Positions 32,201-42,699 of a DNA stretch of 64,000 bases are shown here, in pieces (positions within the stretch are counted from its first letter, which is position 1; every line of letters begins with the position of its first letter). A program made the position numbers and the translations under genes. Source of the stretch: Amyelois transitella (taxonomy: Eukaryota; Arthropoda; Insecta; Lepidoptera; Pyralidae); assembly GCF_032362555.1 (NCBI RefSeq), contig NC_083526.1, positions 4,546,001-4,610,000 on the forward strand. Direction: 5' to 3'. The notes beneath the pieces are model-generated. The model worked only from the letters and a program-made list of their open reading frames with translations. It ran no database searches and was not told the DNA's origin.

Positions 32201-34348
32201 ATTCTCAAAACTAGATACAAACAAGTAAATACTTTATTCTTATTATCACTCCACCACTACACCTTAAAAATAACCCAGGTAGCCACGACTGATAGACTTT
32301 AATTTTTGGACATGTCTGCTAGGAAAATGCAATGTAATTTCGTATGCAAATTAAACATTGAAATTCGACGAAAATTTAGCTTTTTAGCTGTAGTCTGCCA
32401 GATCGAATCAGGAATGAGGAGATTAGTAGACGAACGAAAGTAACCTACAAAGCAGCTCTGGTCAGAAAACTGTGGTGGCAATGCGCAGCCCACATTACCA
32501 GAAAGCGCAGCGTAGGACGGCCCCCCGCGAGATGATGGACCGATGATCTGGTGATGATGATGATGTGTGAAGTCCGCGGAGAAACGTTGGATGCAGGTCG
32601 CTTCCAACAGAGCGAGGTGGAAGTCATTGGGAGAGGCCTATATTCAGCAGTGGACGTCCTACGGCTGAAGCGATGATGATGAATGAGAAACAGATTCTTG
32701 GTCCTAATACTTTCTCTATTGATGCCGGAAACTACAAGGCACTACTATCAGATATGGTAAATAACATAAATGAAGGTGTTTGTGTCAGATGGAGACGGTG
32801 GCCATGAGGGTGGCGCTGGTGGAGTCGGACGGAGCGCCGCTGCCGGTCTACTTGCTGTCATTCGTGCAGTCTTTATTTCTTTTTATGAAGGTAATCTTGT
32901 ATCACAGTTAAGGTAGCCTTCAAATTGCTCTAAGCTCAATTCTTTCATTAAGCCAAACAGCTGGACATGGCCTATTGGTCTTTTCGAGACTGTTGGCTCT
33001 GTCTAACAGGCAAAGGATATAGACGTGATTATATGTATGTAAAAAATCTGGATCCTTATATGGAACCATTGTCGAGGAACTGTTAGGTAAACTAAAATTG
33101 TTTTCGAGTGAATTTTAAATAAAGGTACATACTGGTAATGGAAAACAAAACATCGTGAGGAAACCTCTACATTCAGGCAATGTGTTATCATGATTCAAAG
33201 GCTCAGATGGCAGTCGCTTCGTGTAAAAACGTGTCTCATCCAATCCAGAGTTCATGGTCAAGGGCGCACCCCGGACTCTCTCCAGAGTAGGGAGGATATA
33301 ACCGGGACTAATGCCAGGAGAAAGAAGTTAATTTTAATGGTTATGTTAATGCGGAAAAAGTTTAAGTGCGCGTATTGTACTTGACGAAATTCAAACAATT
33401 CAGTAACTGATACAATTGAATTAGCATTAAGGAAGTTCCTTTATCTTATTTCAATTGAATTTAACATACAAAGTTCCTTTATCTTATTTCAATTGAATTT
33501 AACATACATACATATAGTTACGACTATATGTTTCTTGCGGGGTAGATAGAGCCAACAGTCTCGAAAAACTGATAGGCAACGTTCAGCTGTTTGGCTTAAG
33601 CCAAATTTTGTCATTAATGATAGAATTGAGGTTTGAAATTATTGACTATTAAAATTATTGAATTAAAAATGTAATTAATTATCATAAAACGTTGGTAGAA
33701 ACCATTTGGTTTGGTTGTTTCAGTTATCCGGAATCCCTCGCGCAGAGATTGAGAAGCCTCCGCCGGAGCCTTCCAAAGATTTGGATACGTTCGATTTGTT
33801 GCAAAGAGCTAGGTACAATTGTCTCAATTTTTTTGGTTAGTCATCCATACTGTAGATATGTATATGAAGACAAATGGAAAATTATGCGTCTACGACATAA
33901 AATTACGAGTAAGTTCTAAATCATTCACGATCTCTGAATACTTTGGTTTTGCATCATCGCCATTTATCATAAGGCGCACCGCTTTAGCCAACTGAACGGA
34001 TTTTACTTGATCTTGAATGACTTGTCGCAATGGGACTGCTGGGACGTAATCGTCCCACAAGGACAGGGTTTTTTTTTAGTAATCTTATAGGGGTTTCTAG
34101 AAGGAAATCTTTGTCATAAATACTAACTAATGTAAGAGTTATATCAGGATTAATGTAAGAGTTATTTCAGGTTTTGGGTAGAACGCGGCAACTTGGCCTT
34201 AGCGTTGCGTTACGTGGACTCCTTGCAGGGCGCGTCCCGGGCGGCCGCCGCGTGGTGGTTCGAGGCCGCTCGGGACCACCTCGAGACGAGGCAGGCGGCC
34301 GAGGCGATAGTCGCGCATGCCGCAGCCCTAGGGCTCCAGAACATTTAG
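23243..34348 (+). CDS. Diverged tandem paralogue of Mic60 (mitofilin), copy B
   Basis: Complete 17-exon gene, 685 aa. Exons: 23243-23287, 24032-24228, 24690-24877, 25009-25050, 25386-25531, 25924-26050, 26648-26811, 27933-28064, 28866-28938, 29732-29835, 30146-30256, 30954-31071, 31294-31431, 32121-32224, 32789-32890, 33724-33812, 34171-34348. Exon 1 encodes exactly 15 residues (MFRITNLALNARTIL), as in copy A; eight further exons have identical lengths (127, 164, 73, 111, 118, 104, 102, 178). Residues about 62-80 are the membrane helix (LLWSTIALMVLTGG), preceded by 12 prolines (about 47-58) absent from copy A. The conserved stretch after the helix (DWLSLNAPWFDDFIAVLYQE) matches A. The C-terminal mitofilin domain is intact (GNLALALRYVDSLQG, DHLETRQAAEAIVAHAA), 32 of 58 residues identical to A in the last exon by hand alignment; the coiled coil is far more diverged. 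No stop or frameshift, so the gene looks functional. A tissue-specialised MICOS role, for example testis, is inference only. Confidence 0.9.
24300..24395 (-). repeat. SINE-1 fragment
   Basis: Retains CCGCGGGGTAGACTGAGCC and GTCTTGAAAAGACTGAAAGG; lies in Mic60-B intron 2, head to head with the next copy. Confidence 0.55.
24480..24665 (+). repeat. SINE-1 copy, internally deleted
   Basis: Head AGTGCCGTGTGGTTCCCGGC, TCTCTTTCCCATGGATGT, then a jump to GCTAAACGTGGCCTATCAGT and a TATG tail. Ends about 25 bp before the acceptor of Mic60-B exon 3. Confidence 0.75.
27440..27590 (-). repeat. SINE-2 copy
   Basis: Contains GACGCTAGTCCCGGTTACAA, GTAAGTCAGGTTTTTATA and TCTTACCTCCTCAACCTTTG, the reversed body. 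Confidence 0.6.
27605..27862 (+). repeat. SINE-1 copy, full length
   Basis: All landmarks from GTGCCGTGTGGTTCCCGGCA through TTTAGGCGATGGGCTAGCAA to the CCCCGTAAGGGATATAGACG tail. In Mic60-B intron 7. Confidence 0.85.
28092..28360 (+). repeat. SINE-1 copy, full length
   Basis: Starts TGTGGTTCCCGGCACTAAT and ends with the TATG tail; the tail block has a small insertion (CCCGCAGAGGAGCCATATAG). In Mic60-B intron 8, which starts only about 30 bp upstream. Confidence 0.8.
28480..28830 (-). repeat. SINE-2-related mosaic
   Basis: Contains GGTTTTTATACGAAGCGACT, ATGGTTATACATCCAGTTGC and TTTCTTACCGCAATC, separated by unrelated DNA. Probably two broken copies. Confidence 0.45.
28966..29230 (+). mobile_element. 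Helitron-like non-autonomous element, 3' part
   Basis: Contains TAGACCATTTATCGAGGAAG, TATATAACATCACGCTGCAA and CTTGAGGGCTTCAATGATG, and ends in a hairpin GCGGACGAAGTCGCGG, then CACAGCTAG before T. A hairpin followed by CTRR next to T is the Helitron 3' signature. Related copy at 52975-53372. In Mic60-B intron 9. Confidence 0.7.
29330..29470. repeat. Dispersed repeat, unclassified
   Basis: GC-rich island in an AT-rich intron with GACGTGAAACGGGACCGCGA and CGATAATGGCGGCGTCGCGC. A related but diverged stretch (TTTTATCGCGCGAAAACTAT; AAACGGCGTCCCGCATGCCA) occurs in a P450 intron at about 40905-41240. Class unknown. Confidence 0.4.
29853..29970 (-). repeat. SINE-1 copy, 3' part
   Basis: Begins 17 nt after the donor of Mic60-B exon 10 with the reversed tail block CGTACGGGGTGGACAGAGCC; contains GAAAAGACTGAAAGGCCAAG. 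Confidence 0.65.
30705..30905 (-). repeat. SINE-2 copy
   Basis: Contains ACATGAAGCTACTCCCGTCT, AGGGAAAACGTGTGGAAACC and TTTCCCTCACTGTAAGAGCG, apparently parts in both orientations. Ends about 50 bp before the acceptor of Mic60-B exon 12. Confidence 0.6.
31565..31720 (+). repeat. SINE-2 copy
   Basis: Contains CCCCTGCAAAGGTTGCGGAG, GTCGCTTCGTGTAAAAAGCT and GGATGTAACCGGAACTAACG in family order. Confidence 0.75.
31721..31815 (-). repeat. SINE-1 fragment
   Basis: Retains TTCCTTATGAGGTAGAGAGT and GTCTCAAAAGGCTGAAACGC. Directly follows a SINE-2 copy. Confidence 0.5.
32400..32690 (+). mobile_element. LINE 3' end with ATG-repeat tail
   Basis: The final frame reads WMQVASNRARWKSLGEAYIQ followed by QWTSYG and a stop, then GATGATGATG. 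This is the common C-terminal end of one lepidopteran LINE lineage. The upstream part is frameshifted, so it is a dead 5'-truncated copy in Mic60-B intron 14. Confidence 0.7.
32925..33042 (+). repeat. SINE-1 3'-half
   Basis: CAGCTGGACATGGCCTATTG, GACTGTTGGCTCTGTCTAAC and the TATG tail; begins about 35 nt after the donor of Mic60-B exon 15. Confidence 0.65.
33135..33335 (+). repeat. SINE-2 copy
   Basis: ACATCGTGAGGAAACCTCTA, GTCGCTTCGTGTAAAAACGT and GGATATAACCGGGACTAATG in family order. Confidence 0.75.
33410..33510 (+). repeat. Short direct repeat, two copies of about 47 bp
   Basis: The block containing AAGTTCCTTTATCTTATTTC and AATTGAATTTAACATACA occurs twice in succession, the second copy perfect, immediately before a SINE-1. 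Consistent with a target duplication or local slippage. Confidence 0.6.
33511..33640 (-). repeat. SINE-1 copy, 3' part
   Basis: ATAGTTACGACTATATGTTT, TTGCGGGGTAGATAGAGCC and CGTTCAGCTGTTTGGCTTAA. Confidence 0.65.
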
Positions 34349-34355
34349 GCTGTTA

Positions 34356-34683
34356 GTGTCAATCTTCAATATCAATCTTTAAAGTTAATCTTCAACAATA
34401 ACATTCAACGTCAATCTTCAACATCAATCTTCAACATCAATCTTTAACATCAATCTTGAACATCAATCTTCAACACCATCTTCAACATCAATCTTCAACA
34501 TCAATCTTCAACATCAATTTTCAACATCAATCTTTAACTCAATCTTTAACATCAATCTTTAACATTAATCTTTAACATCAATCTTTAACATCAATCTTTA
34601 ACATTAATCTTTAACATCAATCTTTAACATCAATTTTCAACACCATCTTCAACATGAATCATTAACGCAATCTTTAACGTCAA
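34356..34683. repeat. 13-bp tandem array directly after the Mic60-B stop
   Basis: About 24 imperfect copies of ATCAATCTTCAAC (with C/T variation, giving TTCAAC and TTTAAC subtypes), starting about 8 nt after the stop codon and ending before an AATAAA at 34723-34728, so it fills most of the predicted 3' UTR. Confidence 0.9.
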
Positions 34684-34722
34684 GTGATGACGCTTCTATA
34701 GGAATATGAATCTAAAATATCA

Positions 34723-34728
34723 AATAAA
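34723..34728 (+). terminator. Candidate polyadenylation signal of Mic60-B
   Basis: AATAAA about 375 nt past the stop, right after the 13-bp array. Confidence 0.5.
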
Positions 34729-34734
34729 GTAACG

Positions 34735-34825
34735 TCGAGTTAGTACAGTAAGTATCTCGTAACACAAGTCTCGAACTTGATTCGAGGCTAACTCAACCTG
34801 TGTTGTTTGTCCCGTATATAAATTT
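34735..34825 (+). repeat. SINE-3 tail fragment
   Basis: GAGTTAGTACAGTAAGT, TTCGAGGCTAACTCAACC and GTCCCGTATATAAAT match the 3' body of SINE-3 at 18203-18445; the tRNA head is missing. Confidence 0.65.
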
Positions 34826-35544
34826 ATTTCTTTCTTTTTCTCTTCGAAATAATATGAGAATAATTATTAATTTCTCACATTTTTGTTACAGAATGAAGTT
34901 TGTAAAATGTTCCGAGGACTAAATCATGTTGCGTTGGATGATGTTGTGTACAATTACAATGTAAATATTTAGTTTTTTTTTAATGAAAATTCTGAAAATG
35001 TTAAAATTTGAAGGTAACTGGTAAAATTAAAGATTGTAAAATGTTATGAATCTCTTTCACTTTTAATATTTAAATCAATGGATTGCCATAGTTTATAATT
35101 AACATTTTTGTGTTGATAACTTAACTAGGTATTTATTATCACGGCTCGTTAGGTCATGATACCGGAATGTCCAGTCAGTTTTTTAAAGTCCCATTTCCCT
35201 GAACTCCATTCCCTGAATGTCCCTTTCTTATTTGAAAACGAAATGTGCTATAAAACTGTGTTGATTAAATCAGAATTGCGCGAAGATTTATGTATCATTG
35301 GCCCATGTTCTGCACGTGCCGTCAAATGTGACTGTTAACGCTTCGCTGAGAATGAGAACAGCATATTATCACGTGATTTTGATGTCTGATTACTATAATT
35401 AATATAAAAGTGTTTAATAAAAAATCAATCCAATCATATCGAAATTACACGAACTAATCCAAATTCCAAACCAAAGAAATTGTTATGTAGCACATTATTA
35501 TAGCCTTTGATTAAATGAAATAAATAAAGCAGTTTAGTAAAAAC

Positions 35545-35700
35545 GTACTTTTATCACGTCTATATCTCTTACGGTGTAGACAGAGCTAACAGTCTTGAAA
35601 AATCTTAGGCCACGGTCACGGTTTGACGATGAAATTGAGATTGAAGCATTGGAATTGAGAATATGGGACTAGTTGCTAGCGTGCCCTAAAAGAATCGCAT
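35545..35700 (-). repeat. SINE-1 copy, diverged
   Basis: ATCACGTCTATATCTCTTAC, GTGTAGACAGAGCTAACAGT and GATGAAATTGAGATTGAAGC. Confidence 0.6.
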
Positions 35701-35709
35701 TAAGTAATT

Positions 35710-35950
35710 AGAATTTTATTACGCCTCTTAACCGGAGGGGTAGGCAGAGACTTTTGTCTTTCTAGTAGCCACGATTCCTGCCTGTCCTTTTGCTTCATCT
35801 ACATTAATCAATGTATTCAGGCAAGTCCGTCGTTTTAGGGAAATTTTGACCTGACCTTTTACCAGAACGTGTCCCCGATTTATTTTTATAGACATGTTTC
35901 TCCCATAAATTTCTGAATGCCCTTTTAGGTCCATGCCGTGTCGTTCTAGC
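35710..35950 (-). mobile_element. RTE LINE 3' end, decayed
   Basis: Minus-strand frame includes VLVKGQVK, INVDEAKGQ and VSAYPSG, collinear with the end of the RTE protein at 13976-15453 but with many substitutions and a deletion. Older than that copy. Confidence 0.75.
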
Positions 35951-37041
35951 ACTTTAGAATAGGATGTATTCTTTAAAAAATACCTGATCTTTTGACCTTT
36001 TAAAGTCGGTTAAAGGCGCGTTCGACTGCTTTCGCGTTTACCCTTGCCTTTGCTAATTGCTTGCGCGCAGTTTCGCGCATTTACAAATAGAGGAAACGAC
36101 GTGGTAGGACGAATGTATTTAGCGGGACCTACTTTTCATTATCCTGTAAAGTGACGAAATTTATCACAACTATAGATTAGGAGCTAGAAGACGCAAGGCA
36201 AAAATATTATAAGTGGTAATTTTTTTTTTATCTTCTTAATACTTAGAAGGACAATCCTCAACGCACAGTTCAAAAAGTTAAGACTTACGATTTAAAATGT
36301 GACACATACCTATAAATCTAGTTTAAATTTATGTTACTTCGTCCTTGGGTACGCCTATGATCGTCTGCAGTAGGATTCGAAACTGTGATTTGAACGTGAA
36401 CGTACAAACTCGGCCACCGACGGTCTATTACACGATAGTCCAGATCTACAAAAGTAAAAAATTCGAGTCGTTCTGTGTGTACACTAACACGGCTAAACAG
36501 CCGGACTGATTAAGATGAAACTTAGTACGACTATAGTTAATTAGTAGGTTACTTTAAAAAAAACATTCACGGCCCATGGCGAAGCCCAGACGGAAAGATA
36601 GTATTATAAAGATTTATTTACGCGGTTCTTGTTTATATTACAAGCCCCTCGACTATCTAACGCCTAATTCGTATTTCCTTAGCTAACAAATCAATGTTTG
36701 GCAACATCCTTACTCGTCCTTCGTGTAAAAGTGTAAACTTGTTTGTTTGTTTAGTGAGCGGAACCATACTGACGTGCTAAACTCATAAAATTAAAATATA
36801 TTTTTTTTTCATAATTAATTCTTGTAAATGGCACAAAAGAAAAAATAATATCATGTGGAAATGTGTGAGACTTAAACTACTTTGAAATATAGAACCGTAT
36901 TTTTTTTATATGTGATTAAAAACAAATCTGGAATTTATGAACCAGCTATATTTATTTTTAAAACGAGTTATTTTTTTTTTGAACAGTGAATCGAATACAT
37001 TCTTTGTCTTCTACTAAGAAGATCAGTGAAAAACTGTGAAA

Positions 37042-40000
37042 ATGATTATGTTAATATTGTTTTGGATGGTATGTGTTGTGTACTCCTACTTCCTGTGGCG
37101 GCAGAGAGCCCAGGACACGGACAATGAGCCACCTATGTTACCCGGGGCTTGGCCTATCGTTGGACACGCACCGCATCTTATTGGTGATAGCAGTCGTAAG
37201 TAATACATTGTACTAAACCGTAAATTTAAACTTTTTTCTTTATTGGATGGCGTTTGAAGGCGTAAATTGATGACCACCCATGACCACAAAAGTGTTTTTC
37301 ACCACAATGTAAAGAAAACATACATACATACGTAGAATCATTATGTTACCATACCTGAGAGGGTAGACCAAATGTAAAAAATATACTTATGAATAAAATA
37401 AGTGCAGTGTTGTTCACGGAACTTAACGATAAGACCACTCCATATCTTTCCTAAGCAAGTGTTAAAAGGCGACTAAGGAAATGGCTAATAAATTTAAATA
37501 ACATCATTAAGTCACACAGTTGAAAGTAGTCTTTCATTTTTGATTCAGATTTATGGAAAGGAGTTACGGACCTGGCCAATCAGAGTTACGAGATCGGAGG
37601 AGTGGTGTCTGCAACCATTGGCCCTCGGACAGTCTACGGTATGAGACATTTTAAAGTCCCTTCTCTTCTAGCGCAGATTGTTTTAAAGTCAATCAGGCTT
37701 AAATATGTACTTTTTGTTATCTATCGCATACAAAGCAAGTATCACTCGTCTTTTTTGAGCTTAAAAGCTGATTTACAAATTACCATTTATTAATGCGGCA
37801 CATGCTGTTTTTGACTCTCCTATAGTTTTATTATAATTCTAATTCACGTTTTGAAAGAAGTCTCTAAACAAAAATAAAATAATGTCTGTCACACAATTTG
37901 ACCAAATTAAAGTAATCAAGATAACATACTTAATAATATATTGTCATAAAAGGCAACCTTTGAATTTGGAGAACTAAGAATTAATCACTTTGAAAATTTT
38001 ATTGCAGTTATAACAGACCCAGATGATTTTCTGACCGTTGCTAATACATGCCTTGAGAAGGATGGTTTCTATGACTTCGCTAAACCGTGGCTCGGCGAAG
38101 GTTTAGTTACTGGAAAACGTAAGATATCATATTGAAATGAAAATGACAAGGCCCTTTTCAACTTGATTGGGAATTTTAAATATTCAAATGTTTTCCTTGA
38201 TTTCAAGGTAAAATTTAAGCCTTATAGAGTTGAGCATCAAATTTCAATCAAATGGGTTAGTGCAAAATGTAAAGTGGCAAGCAGTTATTGTGAGATGTAA
38301 CCTACACGTCTTTTTGGACGTAGAGACTTGTGTAAAGTAAGATCAACAGCTTTATTTAGCTATGATTCGAGAAAGAGGGAGATGAACAGTAAACAGAAAA
38401 TTAATGTGCAAATCTTTCTTGAAACTCTTTTTCTGACAACTTCACCATATTTCTGACATTTATCCTGGATGCGTTCCCTCTAGTCGCACGATCCAGAAAC
38501 AAAATTACGATGTGGACATTTCTATTCACATTTTGATAAAACATGTAGTTTGTAGTTAGCATATAATAAGAATGTTGTAAGCTCACTACAGAAGTGTCTA
38601 TTATATAGTTTCCATATGGAAGCACCATCGCAAACTCCTGAACCCAGCCTTCAGCCAGACAGTCCTGGACGGGTTTCTGCACGTGTTCAACAGGCAGGCT
38701 CGGAGGCTGGTCCATGATTTAGCCGCTCAGGTGGGCAAGGGCCCGTTTGACCACTGGAATTATACGAAGCACAACGCCTTGGAGACTATTTGCTGTGAGT
38801 AAATTGTGATTATTATTATCTTTTCGATGTAGAACGTCTTTTAGATCGGCATGCTCAGTGTTTATTTTATTGAGTTTTTTGGTAGATGTATTTATTATGT
38901 AATGTATTTATTGGAAGAACCCTGCGTTCAATATCTTCTGCGTTCGTTTTGCTCTGATTTTAAGTAGATCGTCTGATAACAGTGTCCAACCCGTTTTGTC
39001 TTATTTTGATGATTGGCTTCGGCTTTGGTGTCTCTTACGTGACGAACTTCTAGCATAATTTTTTTTATACAAATGTATTTTGCTTTAGAGAAATAACTTC
39101 CAGTTTACAGATATCACATGCGTACCTTTAAGTACTTAGTCTTAAAATTTGTTTTTATATTAAGAAAAATAACAAAATAATTGATCAGCAATTGGCACTG
39201 TCTGCTCTTATTACAAACTTCGTTCAACTGCTCTTATTATAAAATTCTCATGAAAAAAGACATTTAAAAATTCCAGTGACAGCCCTGGGTGTAGACTTCG
39301 GAGACCACACTCTCCTGAACAACCAATATGTGGTGGCTGCTGAGGAGATCTTCAAGACCCTGGTGGACCGTTTCCAGCAGTTCTGGCTTCATAGCCCACA
39401 GATCTTCAAGTTCAGTGCCGTCAAGAGGACTCAGGATAGGTGCTTGAAGATTGTGCATAATATGTCGAATACGGTTGGTAGATTCTTATTTCTATCCATC
39501 GGGGTAATATCTATAAACACACAATACCGCTGAAAATGTATCCGAGAACAAATTTATCCGTTTGTTTGAAAATGGCCGTCGTTCACATTCTGCTGCTTAT
39601 TGCAATAAATGAAGATCTATTTTCGAAAGGTAAATAATTTTTAATGGCGGATAAAAGTTCGGACAGTTGATAGTTTCTATCACTCTTTCATGCCTTATCT
39701 TTCATAAGAATATCTACAAATTGCGATCGCGGGCTTCTTCAAAATTTTCTAAACTTCATCGTTTCCATGATAAGCTCCCCTGTGTACAAACGTTATATCT
39801 CTGGTTTTCTATATTTCCGGATAACTAAGGAGGAAGAGAGAGATAAGACATATTCCTTATCAAGCTTAATGATTAGACCAACTTGTTGAAAAAAACGGGG
39901 GTTTTTTTTTCATAAGCTAAATATTTTCATATTATTCAAGGAAAAAAATAATAATATTATACTATTCCCATTTTTATAACCAGGTACTTCAAAGGCGGAA

Positions 40001-42583
40001 GTCGGAGCTGAATGGAAACATTTTGTCTGAGAGAAATACAGGAAAGTTGACAGGTACAGTAAAACACAGATATTAGTCCGATGTATATGAGTGACATTCT
40101 TCGTTGAGTTCAAGTGATGTACAACTAACTTATTATGTCAAAAGCTTGCAGAGTAGGTACCATTTCTTTTTAATTTTAAAGTTAAACAGTTCACAAAAAT
40201 TTAAACTATAAATAGAATTTGCAAGTGGCCAGCATGAATTGATGTTATCTTTCACTAAATCCTTTTTACACTCGATGCTTTAATCATATAGCCTTATGTA
40301 CACAGTAAACATTAAGATCATGCCGCGAGAGGTGATATGGGTAGTGGGCCAACGGCCACTGAAGTAGCAGTAAGTGTATAGTAATAGTAAGTGGGTACTG
40401 AAGATGCGGTAGACCGGAAGAAGTGAAAGAGAGAAGTAGGAAAGCGGACTCCAGATCCTAATGGCAGAGACACCTGTCATTAAGCCTCGGGAAAACTGGG
40501 AACATGCCAGGATGAGAGTGAGAGAAAACATATAGGAATGATAATCACAAGAAACTTTACTACATAGGCTCTGATTGTTTTTAAAGAAATCTCTTCAAGC
40601 AGACCCAGTTGTTTCAGGTCTAAAATTCAAGGCGTTCATGGACCTTCTTCTGGAGCTGTCCATAGAGAAGGGAGTGTTCAATGACAGAGAGATCAGGGAA
40701 CACATAGACACCATGATAGTTGGGGGTCATGACACGTCCGCTAACGTCCTCATGTACACCTTAGTCCTGATTGGCTCGTATCCGGAGGTGCAGAAGAGAA
40801 TATTCGAGGAGTAAGTTTAAATATAGTTCTATCCCTTCCGAGGAAATTTCCTTAAAGAAGGATTAGTCAATTTTAACTTTAGTCCCCGTAGTACGGCATT
40901 CCCGACACCTTTTTTATCGCGCGAAAACTATCCTTATCCCGTTTTACGTTATAATATAAAGATTTAACGTGTGCGAGAGCGATGATTCGGCTCGACCGCC
41001 ACCAAAGGGAAGATCTTCCGCCAGGCTAGGTGTTATGCCTGGGGAACCGCGGCTCCGACGATGTTGTGTCGGAGATTGTATATATGCTCCAATCCGTGAA
41101 ATCTTTGTATACGCGATTTAAGTTCTTCGCTGTATTTGACTTATGGCGTCGCGTGATTTTATTTTTTATTGTTGTGACGTGTGGCGTAGACATGTCGCCA
41201 CAATACGCAATAGTTTTTCACGTGATAAAACGGCGTCCCGCATGCCATGCTAGACATTCAGGTCTATTCATGCTGATGTTAAAGGCTATGTATGACGTAT
41301 GTACCACGGGCGAAATCGTGAATAATAAAATGTAACCTCTTTAGGTTACACGACGTATTCGGCAATTCGGACCGAGACGTGGAGAAACACGACCTGTCCA
41401 AACTGGTGTACCTGGAGGCGGTCCTGAAGGAGAGCATGAGGCTGTACACCATAGTGCCAGTGGTCGCCAGACGGCTGAACTGTAATGTTAAATTGAGTAA
41501 GAGTTTTAACTGCGTACAACCATTTGTAGCTCGGGAATTTTTAATTGTGCTTGGAAAAAAATCTGTTAAGGCCGCTTCTGTACTGTTTTTAATCTATGTG
41601 TTTTGACTTTAGTGCAAAAGAATGTTTTCACTAAGTAATTAGTAATTTTCGATTATAAAGTAGTCTATGTGGCTCCTGGAAATGTTGTGTGACTTTGTGA
41701 TTTCCTCTTTCTATATACATACATACCATCACGCCTGTCTCCCATTGGGGTGACAGAGACTATGAAATTTCCTCTTCCACCTAGCGTTAATCCCGGTTAT
41801 ATCCTAAACTCTCAGATAAGGAGCTCGGGGTATGAATTTTACCCATGATTCTGCATTACCCTATCCAATTTGGTGTTTACAAAAAGCGACCTCCTGTTGG
41901 ATACCAGCTAGCTTTTTAGGAGGACCTTACCATTCTTATTTACTTGACTAATAGTTTCTTATTAATATTAAATGTTTATATTATTATCTAATATTAAAGA
42001 ACTGATACATTAGAGATTGTAGCACAGCAGAGAGATTGAATTGATAAAACTTTTGGTTTTATAAATTTGTCTAAAATAAATATAAGCTAGGGTGTTAAAA
42101 TATTTGGTTATGTGACACAATTAATCTTACTTAATAAATGGTCTTTAAAACATTTTTTTTTTCAGAAAATTACACTCTAGCAGCTGGCAGGACCTGCTTC
42201 ATGTTCCTCTTCGGGATCCACCGGCACCCCATATGGGGTGAGGACGGGGACAAATTCAAGCCTGAGAGGTGGCTCGACCCCGCGACTTTACCTGATAACC
42301 CCAACGCGTTCGCCGGTTTCAGCATAGGCAGGAGAATGTGTATCGGTGAGTTTGTTTATGTAGTTATATTTATTTATACATATTATTTAACGCACAAAGT
42401 TTCCAACATATAAAATCCTTTCCAGGTAAATCCTACGCCTACATGTCAATGAAAACGACTCTTGCGCACGTGATGCGGCATTACAAACTGAGCGGGGATC
42501 ACACGAAACTGCAGCTGAAACTCGACGTGATGCTGAAACCATCTACTGGGTACTTCATCAGCATAGAGAAGAGGAAGTATTGA
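37042..42583 (+). CDS. Cytochrome P450, CYP4 clan (CYP340/CYP341-like)
   Basis: Complete 10-exon gene, 496 aa. Exons: 37042-37195, 37549-37638, 38008-38118, 38609-38794, 39277-39473, 39984-40053, 40618-40810, 41345-41496, 42166-42345, 42426-42583, all GT-AG with consistent phase. Residues 1-17 (MIMLILFWMVCVVYSYF) are the ER-membrane anchor, then proline-rich PPMLPGAWPIVGH. C-helix WKHHR at 122-126; I-helix oxygen-binding GGHDTS at 305-310; ESMR (ExxR) at 362-365; FKPERW at 415-420; heme loop FSIGRRMCIG at 436-445 with the axial cysteine at 443. All catalytic signatures are present, so it should be an active microsomal monooxygenase. The GxHRHP stretch and FSIGRRMCIGKSYAYMSMK resemble lepidopteran CYP340/CYP341 members, but subfamily naming needs alignment. 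Substrate unknown. No tandem P450 neighbour in the window. The start of exon 4 (acceptor TTATATAG) is the weakest junction. Confidence 0.93.
37385..37535 (+). repeat. SINE-1 copy, degenerate, tail missing
   Basis: Retains GACCACTCCATATCTTTCC and AAAAGGCGACTAAGG; ends just before the acceptor of P450 exon 2. Confidence 0.5.
41715..41770 (-). mobile_element. RTE LINE 3'-tail scrap
   Basis: TACATACATACCATCACGCC followed by CCCATTGGGGTGACAGAGAC resembles the reversed RTE 3' UTR. Short and diverged. Confidence 0.4.
41780..41935 (-). repeat. SINE-2 copy
   Basis: CTAGCGTTAATCCCGGTTAT, GGAGCTCGGGGTATGAATTT and AAAAGCGACCTCCTGTTGG, reversed family order. Confidence 0.6.
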
Positions 42584-42685
42584 TAATGTTTGGGCGATTC
42601 AGTGACAGCCCTTATTCTGCGGAAACAGCTAATCGCGTTTTGAAAACAACGATAAGAATCATAGACAAATTATTTATTAGTCATA

Positions 42686-42695
42686 AAATAAAGCG
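42686..42695 (+). terminator. Candidate polyadenylation signal of the P450
   Basis: An AATAAA lies about 105 nt past the stop codon. Cleavage site not determined. Confidence 0.45.
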
Positions 42696-42699
42696 AGAT

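Larger units (their letters stand above)
34826..37041. other. Intergenic region between Mic60-B and P450
   Basis: No supported coding exon. Holds a SINE-1 (35545-35700) and an RTE fragment (35710-35950). The last few hundred bases before 37042 should hold the P450 promoter; no specific element was recognised. Confidence 0.5.

Noticed and set aside
27933-34348. Mic60-B as a pseudogene
   Set aside because: No stop or frameshift in 685 codons, canonical splice sites throughout and preserved C-terminal domain.
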